Below are positions 8,121 to 17,367 of a stretch of DNA of 64,000 nt, piece by piece. A program made the translations under genes and the position numbers. Where the stretch lies: assembly GCF_032461945.1 (NCBI RefSeq), contig NZ_JAWCUD010000001.1, positions 1,426,001 through 1,490,000 of the forward strand, read 5' to 3'. The stretch is from Paenibacillus_E violae (GTDB taxonomy: Bacteria > Bacillota > Bacilli > Paenibacillales > NBRC-103111). Position 1 is the first letter of the stretch. The number at the start of each line of letters is the position of its first letter. Below the pieces are notes generated by a model. The model was not told the DNA's origin. It did not search any database and was given only the letters and a program-made list of their open reading frames with translations.

Positions 8121-9092
8121 ATGTTGAAAATTGCAATTGCCGGAACAGGATGGTTTGCTGAGAAGCATGCAAGTTTGTTAGCTGCCAGGGAGGATGCGCA
8201 AGTCGTTGCTTTTCTTGGTTCTTCGCTGCCAAAGGCGGAGAAGATGGCGCAGAAATTCGCTGGCGCACAAGCTTTTGACGAGATAGAGATGATGTTGGAT
8301 ACGGTTAAACCAGACGCCGTATACATAAGTGTACCGCCTATAGCGCATGGTAGTATTGAAGAAGCCATCGTCCAGCGAAATATCCCATTCCTGATTGAAA
8401 AGCCGATCGGGTTGGACATGGAAACTGTGAATCGCATCCAAGCGCAGGTGAATAGCAGGGATATCATCACCTCGGTTGGTTATCATATCCGATATACGGA
8501 CACTGTGCAGAAGGCGAAAGAGCTGCTGGAAACCCGCAAAGTCGGAATGGCGGTTGGCAGTTGGTTAGGAGACATGCCGGGTGTTCATTGGTGGCGTAAG
8601 CAAAATGGGTCCGGCGGTCAATTTGTCGAACAAACAACACATATTGTGGATTTGGTTCGCTATTTGGTTGGCGAAGTGGAAGAAGTGTACGCGGTTTATG
8701 CGCAGCGCCACATGCATACGAAGCACGACGGCGTTGAAGTGGCTGATGTCGGGGCTGTGACATTGAAGCTCGCAGGTGGAGCCGTGGCGTCAATCACGAA
8801 TACGTGTATGCTGCCTTTCGGTCATCGATCGGGATTGGAACTGTTTACAGATCAAGGTGTTTTGGAAATTCAACAAAATCGGTACTTAAAGAATCATGAA
8901 AGTACGCAAACAACGGAGTATAAGAACATCCTCAATCCTTATGAAATTGAAACGGATGCGTTCTTGCATGCGATCAAAACCGGAGACCGGTCGCGGATTT
9001 TGACAGATTACGCCGACGCGGCTATCACGCTGCGCATTACCTTAGCGGCATTGGAGTCTTCCGTAAGCGGAATGCCGATTAAATTAAGATAG
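8121..9092 (+). CDS. Gfo/Idh/MocA-family NAD(P)-dependent oxidoreductase
   Basis: The 323-residue protein has the family's N-terminal Rossmann fold (LKIAIAGTGWFAEKHASLLAAR), the FLIEKPIGLDME motif whose EKP lysine takes part in catalysis, and the YHIRYTDTV/WWRKQNGSGGQFVEQTTHIVDLVRYLVGEV segment typical of the C-terminal substrate domain with its catalytic histidine. Members oxidise or reduce sugars, inositols and related polyols. The substrate cannot be predicted. AGGAGG lies about eleven bases before ATG. It is monocistronic, being closed by a hairpin just after the stop codon. Confidence 0.88.
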   Translation: MLKIAIAGTGWFAEKHASLLAAREDAQVVAFLGSSLPKAEKMAQKFAGAQAFDEIEMMLDTVKPDAVYISVPPIAHGSIEEAIVQRNIPFLIEKPIGLDMETVNRIQAQVNSRDIITSVGYHIRYTDTVQKAKELLETRKVGMAVGSWLGDMPGVHWWRKQNGSGGQFVEQTTHIVDLVRYLVGEVEEVYAVYAQRHMHTKHDGVEVADVGAVTLKLAGGAVASITNTCMLPFGHRSGLELFTDQGVLEIQQNRYLKNHESTQTTEYKNILNPYEIETDAFLHAIKTGDRSRILTDYADAAITLRITLAALESSVSGMPIKLR

Positions 9093-9104
9093 TCCTGAGA
9101 AGAA

Positions 9105-9129
9105 ACATCGCTAAATAGCGGTGTTTTTT
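9105..9129 (+). terminator. Rho-independent terminator after the Gfo/Idh/MocA gene
   Basis: ACATCGCTA-AA-TAGCGGTGT forms a nine-pair stem with one G-U pair, followed directly by six T residues. Confidence 0.8.
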
Positions 9130-9199
9130 CATTTTCGGGTAATTTCATAGCCTGTCAGGTATAAGCCTTCGGAAAGGCGTGTATATATAAAACATGTTG

Positions 9200-9215
9200 T
9201 TGGAAGCGGTTACAA
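9200..9215 (+). promoter_or_regulatory. Catabolite-responsive element (cre) for CcpA
   Basis: TTGGAAGCGGTTACAA fits the B. subtilis cre consensus WTGNAANCGNWWNCAW at every specified position. It lies 84 bp before the start of the acyl-CoA dehydrogenase gene that opens the mmg/bkd cluster. The B. subtilis mmg operon is subject to CcpA repression, so catabolite repression here is a well-founded inference. I could not identify convincing -10/-35 boxes or a sigma-E promoter beside it. Confidence 0.75.
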
Positions 9216-9298
9216 CTTGTCCCATGAAGAAGCAAATCACCGATCTTATCCTCGGCTAAACATGCAGGAATAGCGATCATGTCGAAGGAGGCGGTCAT

Positions 9299-10441
9299 AT
9301 GGAACTGTCCTTAACGGATGAACAGAATATGATTCGTGCTATGGTGCGGGATTTTGCCAAAAACGAAATTGAACCTACGGCTGCTCAAAGGGATGAAGAA
9401 GAGCGATTCGATCGGACCATATTCGATAAAATGGGCGAGCTTGGCCTGACGGGAATCCCGTGGCCTGAAGTATACGGGGGCATCGGATCTGATTTCTTGA
9501 CGTATGCCATCGTCGTCGAGGAGCTCTCGAAGGCTTGCGCTTCTACAGGTGTGATGTTATCCGTGCATACGTCATTAGTTTCATGGGCGATCTCGAAATA
9601 CGGGACGGAAGCGCAGAAAATGGCGTTTTTGCGGCCGCTGGCTCAAGGCAAGAAGCTTGGCGCTTACAGCTTGACAGAAAGCGGTTCAGGCTCTGATGCG
9701 GGAGCGATGAAAACAATGGCCGTCAAGGACGGGGACCATTATGTGCTAAATGGTTCCAAGTTATTTGTCACGAATGGAGGGGAAGCGGATGTCTATATCG
9801 TTTTTGCTATGACGGATCCAGTGAACAAGAAGCGCGGGTGCAGCGCATTTCTTGTGGAGAAAGGGACTGAGGGATTTATTTTCGGCCACAAGGAGAAAAA
9901 GCTGGGCATTCGCTCTTCGCCAACGCTCGAGCTGCGTTTTGAGAACTGCCGAGTGCCCGCAGTACATTTGCTCGGGGTTGAGGGAGAGGGCTTCCGAATC
10001 GCGATGCGAAGTCTGGACGGCGGGCGAATCGGCATTGCCGCGCAAGCGCTCGGGATTGCCCAGGCGGCGATGGAGGCATCGATTAGCTATGCGAAACAGC
10101 GCAAGCAGTTCGGAAAGCCAATCGGGGAGCAGCAGGCGATTGCTTTTAAACTGGCTGATATGGCTACCAAGATTGAAGCTGCCAGACTGCTGACCTATCA
10201 AGCCGCGTGGAAGGAAAGCAAGGGCTTGCCGTACGGGAAGGAGGCCGCTATAGCGAAGCTTTTTGCCAGTGATACGGCTGTTGCTGTCAGTCTTGAAGCT
10301 GTCCAAATTTTCGGAGGTTATGGGTACACGAAAGATTATCCGGTTGAACGTTATATGCGCGACGCTAAGGTTACACAAATCTATGAAGGGACGAACGAAA
10401 TTCAGCGTATTGTGATTTCCCGCATGCTGCTTGCCGACTAA
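9299..10441 (+). CDS. mmgC: Acyl-CoA dehydrogenase (MmgC-like)
   Basis: The 380-residue flavoenzyme opens the catabolic cluster. It introduces a 2,3 double bond into short-chain acyl-CoAs, passing electrons to electron-transfer flavoprotein. Recognisable parts are the N-terminal helical domain (LTDEQNMIRAMVRDFAKNEI), the FAD/substrate strand AYSLTESGSGSDAGAMKT, the VTNGGEAD loop, the LDGGRIGIAAQALGIAQAA helix, QIFGGYGYTKDYPVERYMRDAK and the catalytic-base segment YEGTNEIQR with Glu at about residue 363. In context it would act on butyryl-CoA formed by the downstream IcmF, or on isobutyryl-CoA directly. It is 34 bp from mmgD. AAGGAGG precedes the ATG. The family is certain; the MmgC assignment rests on gene order. 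Confidence 0.88.
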   Translation: MELSLTDEQNMIRAMVRDFAKNEIEPTAAQRDEEERFDRTIFDKMGELGLTGIPWPEVYGGIGSDFLTYAIVVEELSKACASTGVMLSVHTSLVSWAISKYGTEAQKMAFLRPLAQGKKLGAYSLTESGSGSDAGAMKTMAVKDGDHYVLNGSKLFVTNGGEADVYIVFAMTDPVNKKRGCSAFLVEKGTEGFIFGHKEKKLGIRSSPTLELRFENCRVPAVHLLGVEGEGFRIAMRSLDGGRIGIAAQALGIAQAAMEASISYAKQRKQFGKPIGEQQAIAFKLADMATKIEAARLLTYQAAWKESKGLPYGKEAAIAKLFASDTAVAVSLEAVQIFGGYGYTKDYPVERYMRDAKVTQIYEGTNEIQRIVISRMLLAD

Positions 10442-10474
10442 ACGCGGCAGGAAGAGAGAAAGGGGAGCGATGAG

Positions 10475-11584
10475 ATGAGTAACAGCTATCACCCTGGACT
10501 GGAGAACGTTATTGCTAGTGAAACGGGAATTTCATATCTGGATGTCGAGAAAGAAGAAATTGTTGTTCGCGGATATGACCTCATCGAGCTTGCGCAACAG
10601 GTTACCTATCTGGATGTTGCAGGGCTATTGCTTGAGGGAGTGCTGCCTAATGAAAATGAACGATCATCGTTCGAAGAAAGAATTAAAGATGAATATGGAT
10701 TGACATCGAACATTTGTTCTATCCTTCGTTTACTGCCAGAGCAAGCTAACCTTATGGATGTGCTGAGAACGGGGATTTCAGCTTTGGCCAGCTACGATGA
10801 CGAGCTTGAAGATCGTTCTAAGGAGGCAAATACGCGAAAAGCGATCAGGTTGCTGGCAAAGGTGCCGCAAATTGTAGCAAATGGCTATCAAGCCAAGACC
10901 AAACAAACGTTCGTAGAACCTCGAAAAGACTTATCCTATTCTGCTAATTTTTTGTACATGATAACGGGTCAAGTACCTTCAAAGATGGAAGAGGATATTT
11001 TCGACCAATCTCTGATCGTCTACAGTGAGCATGAAATGCCGAATTCGACATTCGCGGCAAGGGTAATTGCTTCGACACAGTCCGACCTGTACGGCGCGCT
11101 AACCGGAGCAGTTGCCTCATTGAAAGGAACGCTGCACGGCGGCGCTAATGAAGCTGTCATGGAGATGCTGCTTGAGGCAGGTTCGGAAGGCAACTTGGAA
11201 ACGCTCATGTTAAGCAAATTAGCTCGGAAGGAACGCATTATGGGTTTCGGTCATCGGGTTTATATGAAAAAAGCCGATCCGCGCGCGTTGTTGATGAAAG
11301 ATGCGTTAGCTGCGCTTTCGTTAGAGAAAAATCAACCTGAGCTGTACACGATGTGTGTGGTTGGTGAAGAAGTCATGAAACGCGAGAAGAATCTTCATCC
11401 GAACTTGGACTATTATGCAGCTCCTGTTTATTATTTGCTCGGCATTCCGATTGAATTGTTCACTCCGGTATTTCTCGCTGCCCGTACGATTGGCGTCAGC
11501 AGCCATGTAATGGAGCAGCACGCAAATAATCGGCTATTCCGGCCTCGTGTCCTATACACAGGACCTCGTAACTTACATCCTTGA
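10475..11584 (+). CDS. mmgD: 2-methylcitrate synthase / citrate synthase (MmgD-like)
   Basis: The 369-residue protein is a short citrate synthase-type enzyme. It shows the substrate-binding LHGGANEAVMEML helix, the catalytic-histidine segment GFGHRVYMKKADPRA and the catalytic-aspartate segment NLDYYAAPVYYLLGIP. In B. subtilis MmgD condenses propionyl-CoA with oxaloacetate to 2-methylcitrate and also makes citrate. Being followed by methylcitrate dehydratase and methylisocitrate lyase genes strongly supports the methylcitrate role. The ATG follows a GGGGAG ribosome-binding site. It is about 40 bp from mmgE, consistent with one transcript. Confidence 0.88.
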   Translation: MSNSYHPGLENVIASETGISYLDVEKEEIVVRGYDLIELAQQVTYLDVAGLLLEGVLPNENERSSFEERIKDEYGLTSNICSILRLLPEQANLMDVLRTGISALASYDDELEDRSKEANTRKAIRLLAKVPQIVANGYQAKTKQTFVEPRKDLSYSANFLYMITGQVPSKMEEDIFDQSLIVYSEHEMPNSTFAARVIASTQSDLYGALTGAVASLKGTLHGGANEAVMEMLLEAGSEGNLETLMLSKLARKERIMGFGHRVYMKKADPRALLMKDALAALSLEKNQPELYTMCVVGEEVMKREKNLHPNLDYYAAPVYYLLGIPIELFTPVFLAARTIGVSSHVMEQHANNRLFRPRVLYTGPRNLHP

Positions 11585-11623
11585 GGGCTGGAAATTCATT
11601 TGCCAGAAAGGACGACAGTGTAA

Positions 11624-13072
11624 ATGAGCGGATTCGAGAACTCGGCCGATAAGGAGATGACTTTTGACCCGTTAATTGAAGAAATAGCCGACTATACACT
11701 AAACGCGCATATTGAAAGCGAAGAAGCGTATCGCATTGCGCAGCATGTGCTGTTGGATTCCCTAGGAACCGGCTTGCTGGCGCTGCGTTTTCCGGAATGT
11801 GCGAAACATCTGGGCCCGATTGTGCCGGGAGCGAGTTTGCCTGGAGGCGCCCGAGTTCCGGGTACACGGTACGAATTGGACCCGGTGCATGCGGCATTCA
11901 ATATCGGGTGCATGATCCGATGGCTCGACTATAATGACACGTGGTTGGCGGCTGAATGGGGGCATCCATCCGATAATCTAGGCTGTATCGTGGCGCTTGC
12001 CGACTATATTAGCCGCAGCAGGGTAGCAGAGGGCAAAATGCCGCTCTACGTGAAGGATATTCTTACGATGTCGATTAAGGCGCATGAGATTCAAGGCGTG
12101 CTGGCCTTAGAAAATAGTTTAAATCGTGTGGGATTAGACCATGTTCATCTTGTAAAAATAGCGTCAACGGCCGTAGCGACTGCCATGCTTGGCGGAACGA
12201 AGGCGGAGGTGTGCAGCGCGCTCTCGAATGCCTGGATTGATGGAGCCAGCTTAAGAACTTACAGGCATGCGCCTAATACTGGCTCGCGCAAGTCCTGGGC
12301 TGCAGGGGATGCGACTAGTCGCGCGGTGCGTCTGGCCTTAATGGCTGTCGGCGGTGAGATGGGGTATGCAACCGCGCTTTCGGCCAAAACATGGGGTTTC
12401 CAAGATGTGTTGTTCCGAGGCAAGGAGCTGACTTTAGGGCGAGAGCTGGGTTCCTATGTAATGGAAAATATTTTATTCAAAATATCATTTCCTGCCGAAT
12501 TTCATGCGCAGACAGCTGTGGAATGCGCGCTAGAGCTGCATCCCTTGGTAAATGAGCGTATAGAGGAAATTAAGTCTATCACGCTTACCACCCATCAATC
12601 CGCCATCCGGATCATTGATAAAAAAGGACCTTTGTTTAACCCGGCGGATCGGGATCATTGCTTGCAGTACATGGTTGCCATCGGGCTGCTGTACGGAACA
12701 CTGACGGCTGAGCATTATGAAGAAAGCATCGCAAAAGACCCGCGTATTGATGCTCTTAGGGCGAAGATGATCGTCACGGAAGAGGAGCAGTACAGTAAGG
12801 ATTATCTGGACCCGGACAAACGCTCGATTGCGAATGCGGTGCAAATTCATTTTCAGGATGGCACCTCAACCGAGAAAGTCGTCTGTGAATACCCAATCGG
12901 TCATCGCAGGCGGCGAACAGAAGGTCTGCCTAAGGTGATAGAGAAATTCGAGACGAACCTTGTGACCCGCTTCCCTAGGAGAAAATCATACGACATTTTG
13001 GACCTTACGCTTGACTATGAGCGTTTCATTCAGACGCCATGTCAGGATTTCCTATCGCTTTTTGTTATTTGA
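11624..13072 (+). CDS. mmgE: 2-methylcitrate dehydratase, MmgE/PrpD family
   Basis: The 482-residue protein belongs to the MmgE/PrpD family: DYTLNAHIESEEAYRIAQHVLLDSLGTGLLAL at the N-terminus, the WLDYNDTWLAAEWGHPSDNLG active-site region, and the SRKSWAAGDATSRAVRLALMA segment. The enzyme dehydrates 2-methylcitrate to 2-methyl-cis-aconitate, the second step of the methylcitrate cycle; rehydration is normally by aconitase, which is not in this window. Length matches the family. The stop codon at 13072 lies 50 bp before the preferred prpB start. Confidence 0.9.
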   Translation: MSGFENSADKEMTFDPLIEEIADYTLNAHIESEEAYRIAQHVLLDSLGTGLLALRFPECAKHLGPIVPGASLPGGARVPGTRYELDPVHAAFNIGCMIRWLDYNDTWLAAEWGHPSDNLGCIVALADYISRSRVAEGKMPLYVKDILTMSIKAHEIQGVLALENSLNRVGLDHVHLVKIASTAVATAMLGGTKAEVCSALSNAWIDGASLRTYRHAPNTGSRKSWAAGDATSRAVRLALMAVGGEMGYATALSAKTWGFQDVLFRGKELTLGRELGSYVMENILFKISFPAEFHAQTAVECALELHPLVNERIEEIKSITLTTHQSAIRIIDKKGPLFNPADRDHCLQYMVAIGLLYGTLTAEHYEESIAKDPRIDALRAKMIVTEEEQYSKDYLDPDKRSIANAVQIHFQDGTSTEKVVCEYPIGHRRRRTEGLPKVIEKFETNLVTRFPRRKSYDILDLTLDYERFIQTPCQDFLSLFVI

Positions 13073-13122
13073 CCGATGGTATGCACAAAAAAACAGGAAA
13101 CATGATCATGCAGGAGGTTCCT

Positions 13123-14031
13123 ATGGCATGGCTCATTGAAGAAGAACCTGAGCAATGGGAGTTAGCCGCTCGTTTTCGTCAACTCGTCGAAGCGGGTCCC
13201 ATTGTCAAAATCCCCGGCGCTCACGATGGAATGGCAGCTCTTATTGCCAAACAAGCGCGGTTCGAAGCCATTTATCTCTCCGGTGCCGCTTATACAGCCA
13301 GCAGAGGGCTGCCTGATTTGGGCCTCATCTACTCTAACGAGGTGGCGGAGCGCGCTCGTGAACTGGTTCGCGCGTCAGGTCTCCCGCTGTTGGTTGACAT
13401 CGACACCGGCTTTGGAAGTGTTCTGAATGCAGCACGAACAGCGAAGGAGATGGTGGAAGCCAAAGTTGCAGCAGTGCAACTGGAAGATCAAGAAATGCCG
13501 AAGAAATGCGGCCATTTAAACGGGAAAAAGCTGGTTTCCCCTGAGGAGATGATGCAAAAAATTCAAACGATCAAGACCGTTTCCCCATCTTTATACCTTA
13601 TTGCCCGAACGGACGCCAAAAGTGTAGAGGGAATGGACGCGGCGATCGCTCGAGCGAAACAGTATGTAGCTGCAGGTGCAGATGCGATTTTCCCGGAGGC
13701 GCTGGAGAAAGAAGAGGAATTTCTCAGATTCAGCCAAGAATTGACCTGTCCCTTGCTGGCAAATATGACGGAGTTCGGAAGAACGCCCTATTTTACGGCG
13801 CAGCAGTTCGAAAGCTGGGGATTTCGCATGGTGATTTATCCGGTGACTTCGCTGCGTGTAGCGGCCAAGGCGATGGAGCGGGTGTTTGAGGAAATCCAGA
13901 CGACGGGAACACAAAAAGAATTTCTAGACCACATGCAAACACGCAGCGAGCTGTACGATACGATTCGTTACTTTGAATATGAAGCGCTGGATGGGAAAAT
14001 TGCCAAAACCATTTTGCCCGAGAAGGGCTAG
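13123..14031 (+). CDS. prpB: Methylisocitrate lyase
   Basis: The 302-residue protein is in the isocitrate lyase/PEP mutase superfamily. It shows the substrate loop GAHDGMAALIAKQARFEAIYLSG, the metal-site LLVDIDTGFGS and the superfamily signature KKCGHLNGK at residues 127-135 with the catalytic Cys129. It splits 2-methylisocitrate into pyruvate and succinate, ending the methylcitrate cycle. ATG at 13123 is chosen because AGGAGG lies at 13112-13117. An in-frame upstream ATG at 13039 would overlap mmgE and lacks a ribosome-binding site. A hairpin directly follows the stop, so in ancestral operons the transcript may have ended here, as it does after prpB in B. subtilis. Confidence 0.92.
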   Translation: MAWLIEEEPEQWELAARFRQLVEAGPIVKIPGAHDGMAALIAKQARFEAIYLSGAAYTASRGLPDLGLIYSNEVAERARELVRASGLPLLVDIDTGFGSVLNAARTAKEMVEAKVAAVQLEDQEMPKKCGHLNGKKLVSPEEMMQKIQTIKTVSPSLYLIARTDAKSVEGMDAAIARAKQYVAAGADAIFPEALEKEEEFLRFSQELTCPLLANMTEFGRTPYFTAQQFESWGFRMVIYPVTSLRVAAKAMERVFEEIQTTGTQKEFLDHMQTRSELYDTIRYFEYEALDGKIAKTILPEKG

Positions 14032-14032
14032 G

Positions 14033-14065
14033 CCTCACTGATATCCTAATGTCGGTGGGGTTTTT
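14033..14065 (+). terminator. Hairpin with T-run between prpB and icmF
   Basis: CCTCACTGA and TCGGTGGGG pair over nine positions (two G-U) around a ten-base loop, followed by five T residues. It starts two bases after the prpB stop codon and would terminate or attenuate transcription before icmF. If read-through is partial, the upstream methylcitrate genes would be expressed more than the downstream genes. Confidence 0.65.
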
Positions 14066-14101
14066 GTGCACATCCGCCATCCGAGGAGAGGAGGTTCAGC
14101 G

Positions 14102-17100
14102 GTGTCATCAGGGAATCATAAAGTGCGATTCATCACTGCTTCCGCTTTGTTCGACGGCCATGATGTGTCCATAACGATTATGCGGAGGATTCTGCAAGCT
14201 AGCGGAGCGGAAGTGATTCATCTTGGGCATAACCGGTCGGTTCAGGAGATTGTGCAGGCAGCGATTCAGGAGGATGTTCAAGGCATTGCCGTTTCCTCTT
14301 ATCAAGGCGGTCATGTCGAATTTTTTTCTTATATGATCGATTTGCTGCGTGAAAAAGGCGCCTCCAGCATAAAAGTTTTTGGTGGAGGGGGCGGCGTCAT
14401 CCTGCCGTCGGAGATTAAAAGGCTGCAAGCGTATGGCGTTACCCGCCTTTTTTCACCTGACGATGGCAGGGAGCTAGGGCTTCAAGGGATGATTTCCTAC
14501 ATGATGAAGGAGTGCGATTTCTGTACGGTTGCTACCGATAGGAATAGAGCTAACGGTACTGAATCAGTGAAAGATCATAGATCTCTGGCGCAGCGTATAA
14601 CAATGGCAGAACTCTCATGTGATAACACAGCGGACAAATCGCCTGAACATAACTCGCCGACACAGGTGCCGGCATGCCCGATTGTCGGCATTACTGGCAC
14701 AGGAGGAGCGGGGAAAAGCTCCTTAACGGACGAAATCGTCCAGCGTTTCCTGCGGCAATATCCAGATAAGACGATAGCGATTCTATCGGTTGATCCAACT
14801 AAACAGCGAAGCGGGGGAGCTTTGCTTGGCGATCGGATACGCATGAATGCTGTTCATTCCGATCGCGTGTATATGCGCAGTATGGCTACACGCGGATCGG
14901 GCAACGAATTATCCGCAGCGCTTAGCCCGGCAATCGCTGTTCTGCAGCAAGCGGGCTTTGATCTGATCCTTGTCGAAACAAGCGGAATTGGTCAAGGCGA
15001 TCACCAGATCACAAAACTGGCGGATGTCTCCCTCTATGTCATGACTAGCGAATTCGGCGCGCCTTCGCAATTAGAGAAGATCGATATGCTCGACTACGCA
15101 GATTTGGTGGCGATTAACAAATTTGATCGACGAGGGTCCGAAGATGCTCTTCGGGATGTGAAGAAGCAGGTGCAGCGAAATCACGGCAGATTCTCTGAGC
15201 CTTATGAATCGATGCCTGTCTATGGCACGATGGCTAGTCAATTTAACGACGTTGGCGTGGATACGTTATTTAAAGCGATCATTCAGACGTTGAACCGCAA
15301 GTGCTCTTTGCAATGGCCGATTGATGGATTCGGCTCGGCAGCACATGCGAAAACACATGTCATTATTCCGGTGGATCGTACGCGATATCTCGGTGAAATC
15401 GCACAGTGCATCCGGTCCTATCATGCTTTTGCGGAAAAGGAAGCGGAGCTGGCGAGTGTCTGCTACCGGCTCGAAGGAGCTATCGCTGCCACTTGGCAAG
15501 CGCAAGTTGCAGCGCATGCTCAGGAGGAAAGTTTAGCTTCCCTTCATGCGCTTAAGCTGAATTGTGAGAATCAAATGCACAAAGATACGCTCCGCATGCT
15601 TGAACAGTGGCCTGAACGTCAGAAACAGTATAGCGGCAAGACGTTCATTACGCGTGTTCGGGAGAAGGAAATCGTGACGGAACTTACCACGACAAGCTTA
15701 TCAGGAATGGATATTCCGAAGATCAGCTTGCCGAAATATAGAGATTCTGGCGACATTATTCGATGGCTGTACCGTGAAAATGTGCCGGGAGAATTCCCTT
15801 ATACCGCAGGAGTGTTTCCTTTTAAGCGTACCGCCGAGGACCCCAAACGTCAGTTCGCAGGTGAGGGCACACCGGAACGAACGAATCTGAGATTCCATTA
15901 TTTGTCCAAAAATGATCAAGCAAAACGTCTCAGCACAGCGTTTGACTCTGTCACCTTGTACGGGGAAGATCCCGATGAACGTCAGGATATCTATGGAAAA
16001 ATAGGCGAAAGCGGCGTTAGCATCTGTACGTTGGATGATATGAAAAAGCTCTACGCCGGTTTTGATCTATGTGATCCAATGACATCTGTTTCCATGACAA
16101 TTAATGGGCCTGCGCCGATCATTTTGGCAATGTATCTGAATACAGCGATGGACGATCAGATAGAGCGTTTCGTTCAGAAATGTGGAAGAGAGCCAACCAT
16201 AGATGAGGCGTCCGAAATTCGCTGGACAACGCTGAAATCGGTTAGAGGAACGGTGCAAGCGGATATTTTGAAGGAGGATCAGGGACAGAACACCTGTATT
16301 TTTTCTACGGAATTCGCGCTGCGAATGATGGGCGATATTCAGCAGTATTTTATCGATCAGGAAGTACGTAATTATTATTCGGTTTCTATCTCGGGTTATC
16401 ATATCGCAGAGGCTGGGGCGAACCCGATTTCTCAGCTCGCTTTTACGTTGGCCAATGGATTTACGTATGTGGAGTATTATTTGTCCCGGGGCATGTCGAT
16501 TGATGACTTTGCGCCGAATCTTTCTTTCTTTTTCAGCAATGGGTTAGATCCGGAATATACCGTCATCGGGCGGGTAGCGCGCCGCATATGGGCAACGGCA
16601 ATGAAAATGAAGTATGGCGGGAACGATCGCAGCCAGAAGCTGAAATATCATATACAAACCTCAGGGCGTTCTTTACATGCGCAGGAAATGGATTTTAATG
16701 ACATTCGAACGACCCTTCAAGCCTTGATGGCGCTGCTGGATAACTGCAATTCGCTGCATACGAATTCTTATGATGAGGCTGTAACGACGCCAACGGAGGA
16801 GTCGGTTCGCCGAGCGATGGCCATTCAGTTAATCATTACGAAAGAGCTTGGTTTTATTAAAAACGAAAACATGCTTCAGGGCTCTTTTATCATTGAGGAA
16901 TTGACGGATCTGGTCGAGGAGGCTGTCTTGCAAGAACTGGAACGCATTAGTGATCGTGGCGGTGTGCTCGGTGCCATGGAGACTCAGTATCAAAGGGGTA
17001 AAATTCAGAATGAATCGATGCTCTATGAGATGAAAAAACATCAAGGAGACTTGCCGATCATTGGCGTCAATACATTCTTGAATCCTAATCCACCTGAGGG

Positions 17101-17344
17101 GGACATGGATATTCCGCTTGCGAGGGCATCAACAGCCGAAAAAAACCAACAAATTACCCATCTTCGGGAATTTCTTGATCGAAATCAACAAGCAGCTCCA
17201 GCGGCATTGCAGAAACTTCAGGGGGTGGCGCTCTCAGGCGGAAATATTTTCGCGGAATTAATGGAAACTGTCAAAGTTGCGAGTCTCGGGCAAATTACAC
17301 GTGCGCTTTATCAAGTCGGCGGGCAGTATCGCAGAAACATGTAA
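14102..17344 (+). CDS. icmF: Fused isobutyryl-CoA mutase (IcmF)
   Basis: The 1080-residue protein is a natural fusion in the usual IcmF order. The N-terminal adenosylcobalamin-binding domain (residues ~8-140) carries D18-G19-H20-DVS with the cobalt-ligand histidine. The central G-protein chaperone domain (~190-420) has a P-loop GTGGAGKSS starting near residue 199, plus VDPTKQRSGGALLGDR, LVETSGIGQGD and INKFDRRGS. The C-terminal TIM-barrel acyl-CoA mutase domain (~540-1080) includes FPYTAGVFPFKR and AEAGANPISQLAFTLANG. It interconverts isobutyryl-CoA and butyryl-CoA; some Firmicute IcmF proteins also act on isovaleryl/pivalyl-CoA. GTG at 14102 is preferred over 14066 because GAGGAGG precedes it by seven bases. 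The next gene overlaps the stop region. Confidence 0.92.
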   Translation: MSSGNHKVRFITASALFDGHDVSITIMRRILQASGAEVIHLGHNRSVQEIVQAAIQEDVQGIAVSSYQGGHVEFFSYMIDLLREKGASSIKVFGGGGGVILPSEIKRLQAYGVTRLFSPDDGRELGLQGMISYMMKECDFCTVATDRNRANGTESVKDHRSLAQRITMAELSCDNTADKSPEHNSPTQVPACPIVGITGTGGAGKSSLTDEIVQRFLRQYPDKTIAILSVDPTKQRSGGALLGDRIRMNAVHSDRVYMRSMATRGSGNELSAALSPAIAVLQQAGFDLILVETSGIGQGDHQITKLADVSLYVMTSEFGAPSQLEKIDMLDYADLVAINKFDRRGSEDALRDVKKQVQRNHGRFSEPYESMPVYGTMASQFNDVGVDTLFKAIIQTLNRKCSLQWPIDGFGSAAHAKTHVIIPVDRTRYLGEIAQCIRSYHAFAEKEAELASVCYRLEGAIAATWQAQVAAHAQEESLASLHALKLNCENQMHKDTLRMLEQWPERQKQYSGKTFITRVREKEIVTELTTTSLSGMDIPKISLPKYRDSGDIIRWLYRENVPGEFPYTAGVFPFKRTAEDPKRQFAGEGTPERTNLRFHYLSKNDQAKRLSTAFDSVTLYGEDPDERQDIYGKIGESGVSICTLDDMKKLYAGFDLCDPMTSVSMTINGPAPIILAMYLNTAMDDQIERFVQKCGREPTIDEASEIRWTTLKSVRGTVQADILKEDQGQNTCIFSTEFALRMMGDIQQYFIDQEVRNYYSVSISGYHIAEAGANPISQLAFTLANGFTYVEYYLSRGMSIDDFAPNLSFFFSNGLDPEYTVIGRVARRIWATAMKMKYGGNDRSQKLKYHIQTSGRSLHAQEMDFNDIRTTLQALMALLDNCNSLHTNSYDEAVTTPTEESVRRAMAIQLIITKELGFIKNENMLQGSFIIEELTDLVEEAVLQELERISDRGGVLGAMETQYQRGKIQNESMLYEMKKHQGDLPIIGVNTFLNPNPPEGDMDIPLARASTAEKNQQITHLREFLDRNQQAAPAALQKLQGVALSGGNIFAELMETVKVASLGQITRALYQVGGQYRRNM

Positions 17345-17367
17345 TGAACAGAAGAGGAGGAATGGCG

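Noticed and set aside
9150..9298. Possible sigma-E (sporulation) promoter before mmgC
   Set aside because: Expected from the B. subtilis mmg operon, but no -10/-35 pair with acceptable spacing was found.
9761..10492. 243-codon frame opposite mmgC
   Set aside because: Entirely antisense to a clear acyl-CoA dehydrogenase; no start signal or family match.
13039..13122. N-terminal extension of prpB to the upstream ATG
   Set aside because: It overlaps mmgE, has no ribosome-binding site and does not look like the family N-terminus.
14066..14101. N-terminal extension of icmF to GTG at 14066
   Set aside because: It would start right in the terminator's T-run; GTG at 14102 has an ideal ribosome-binding site.
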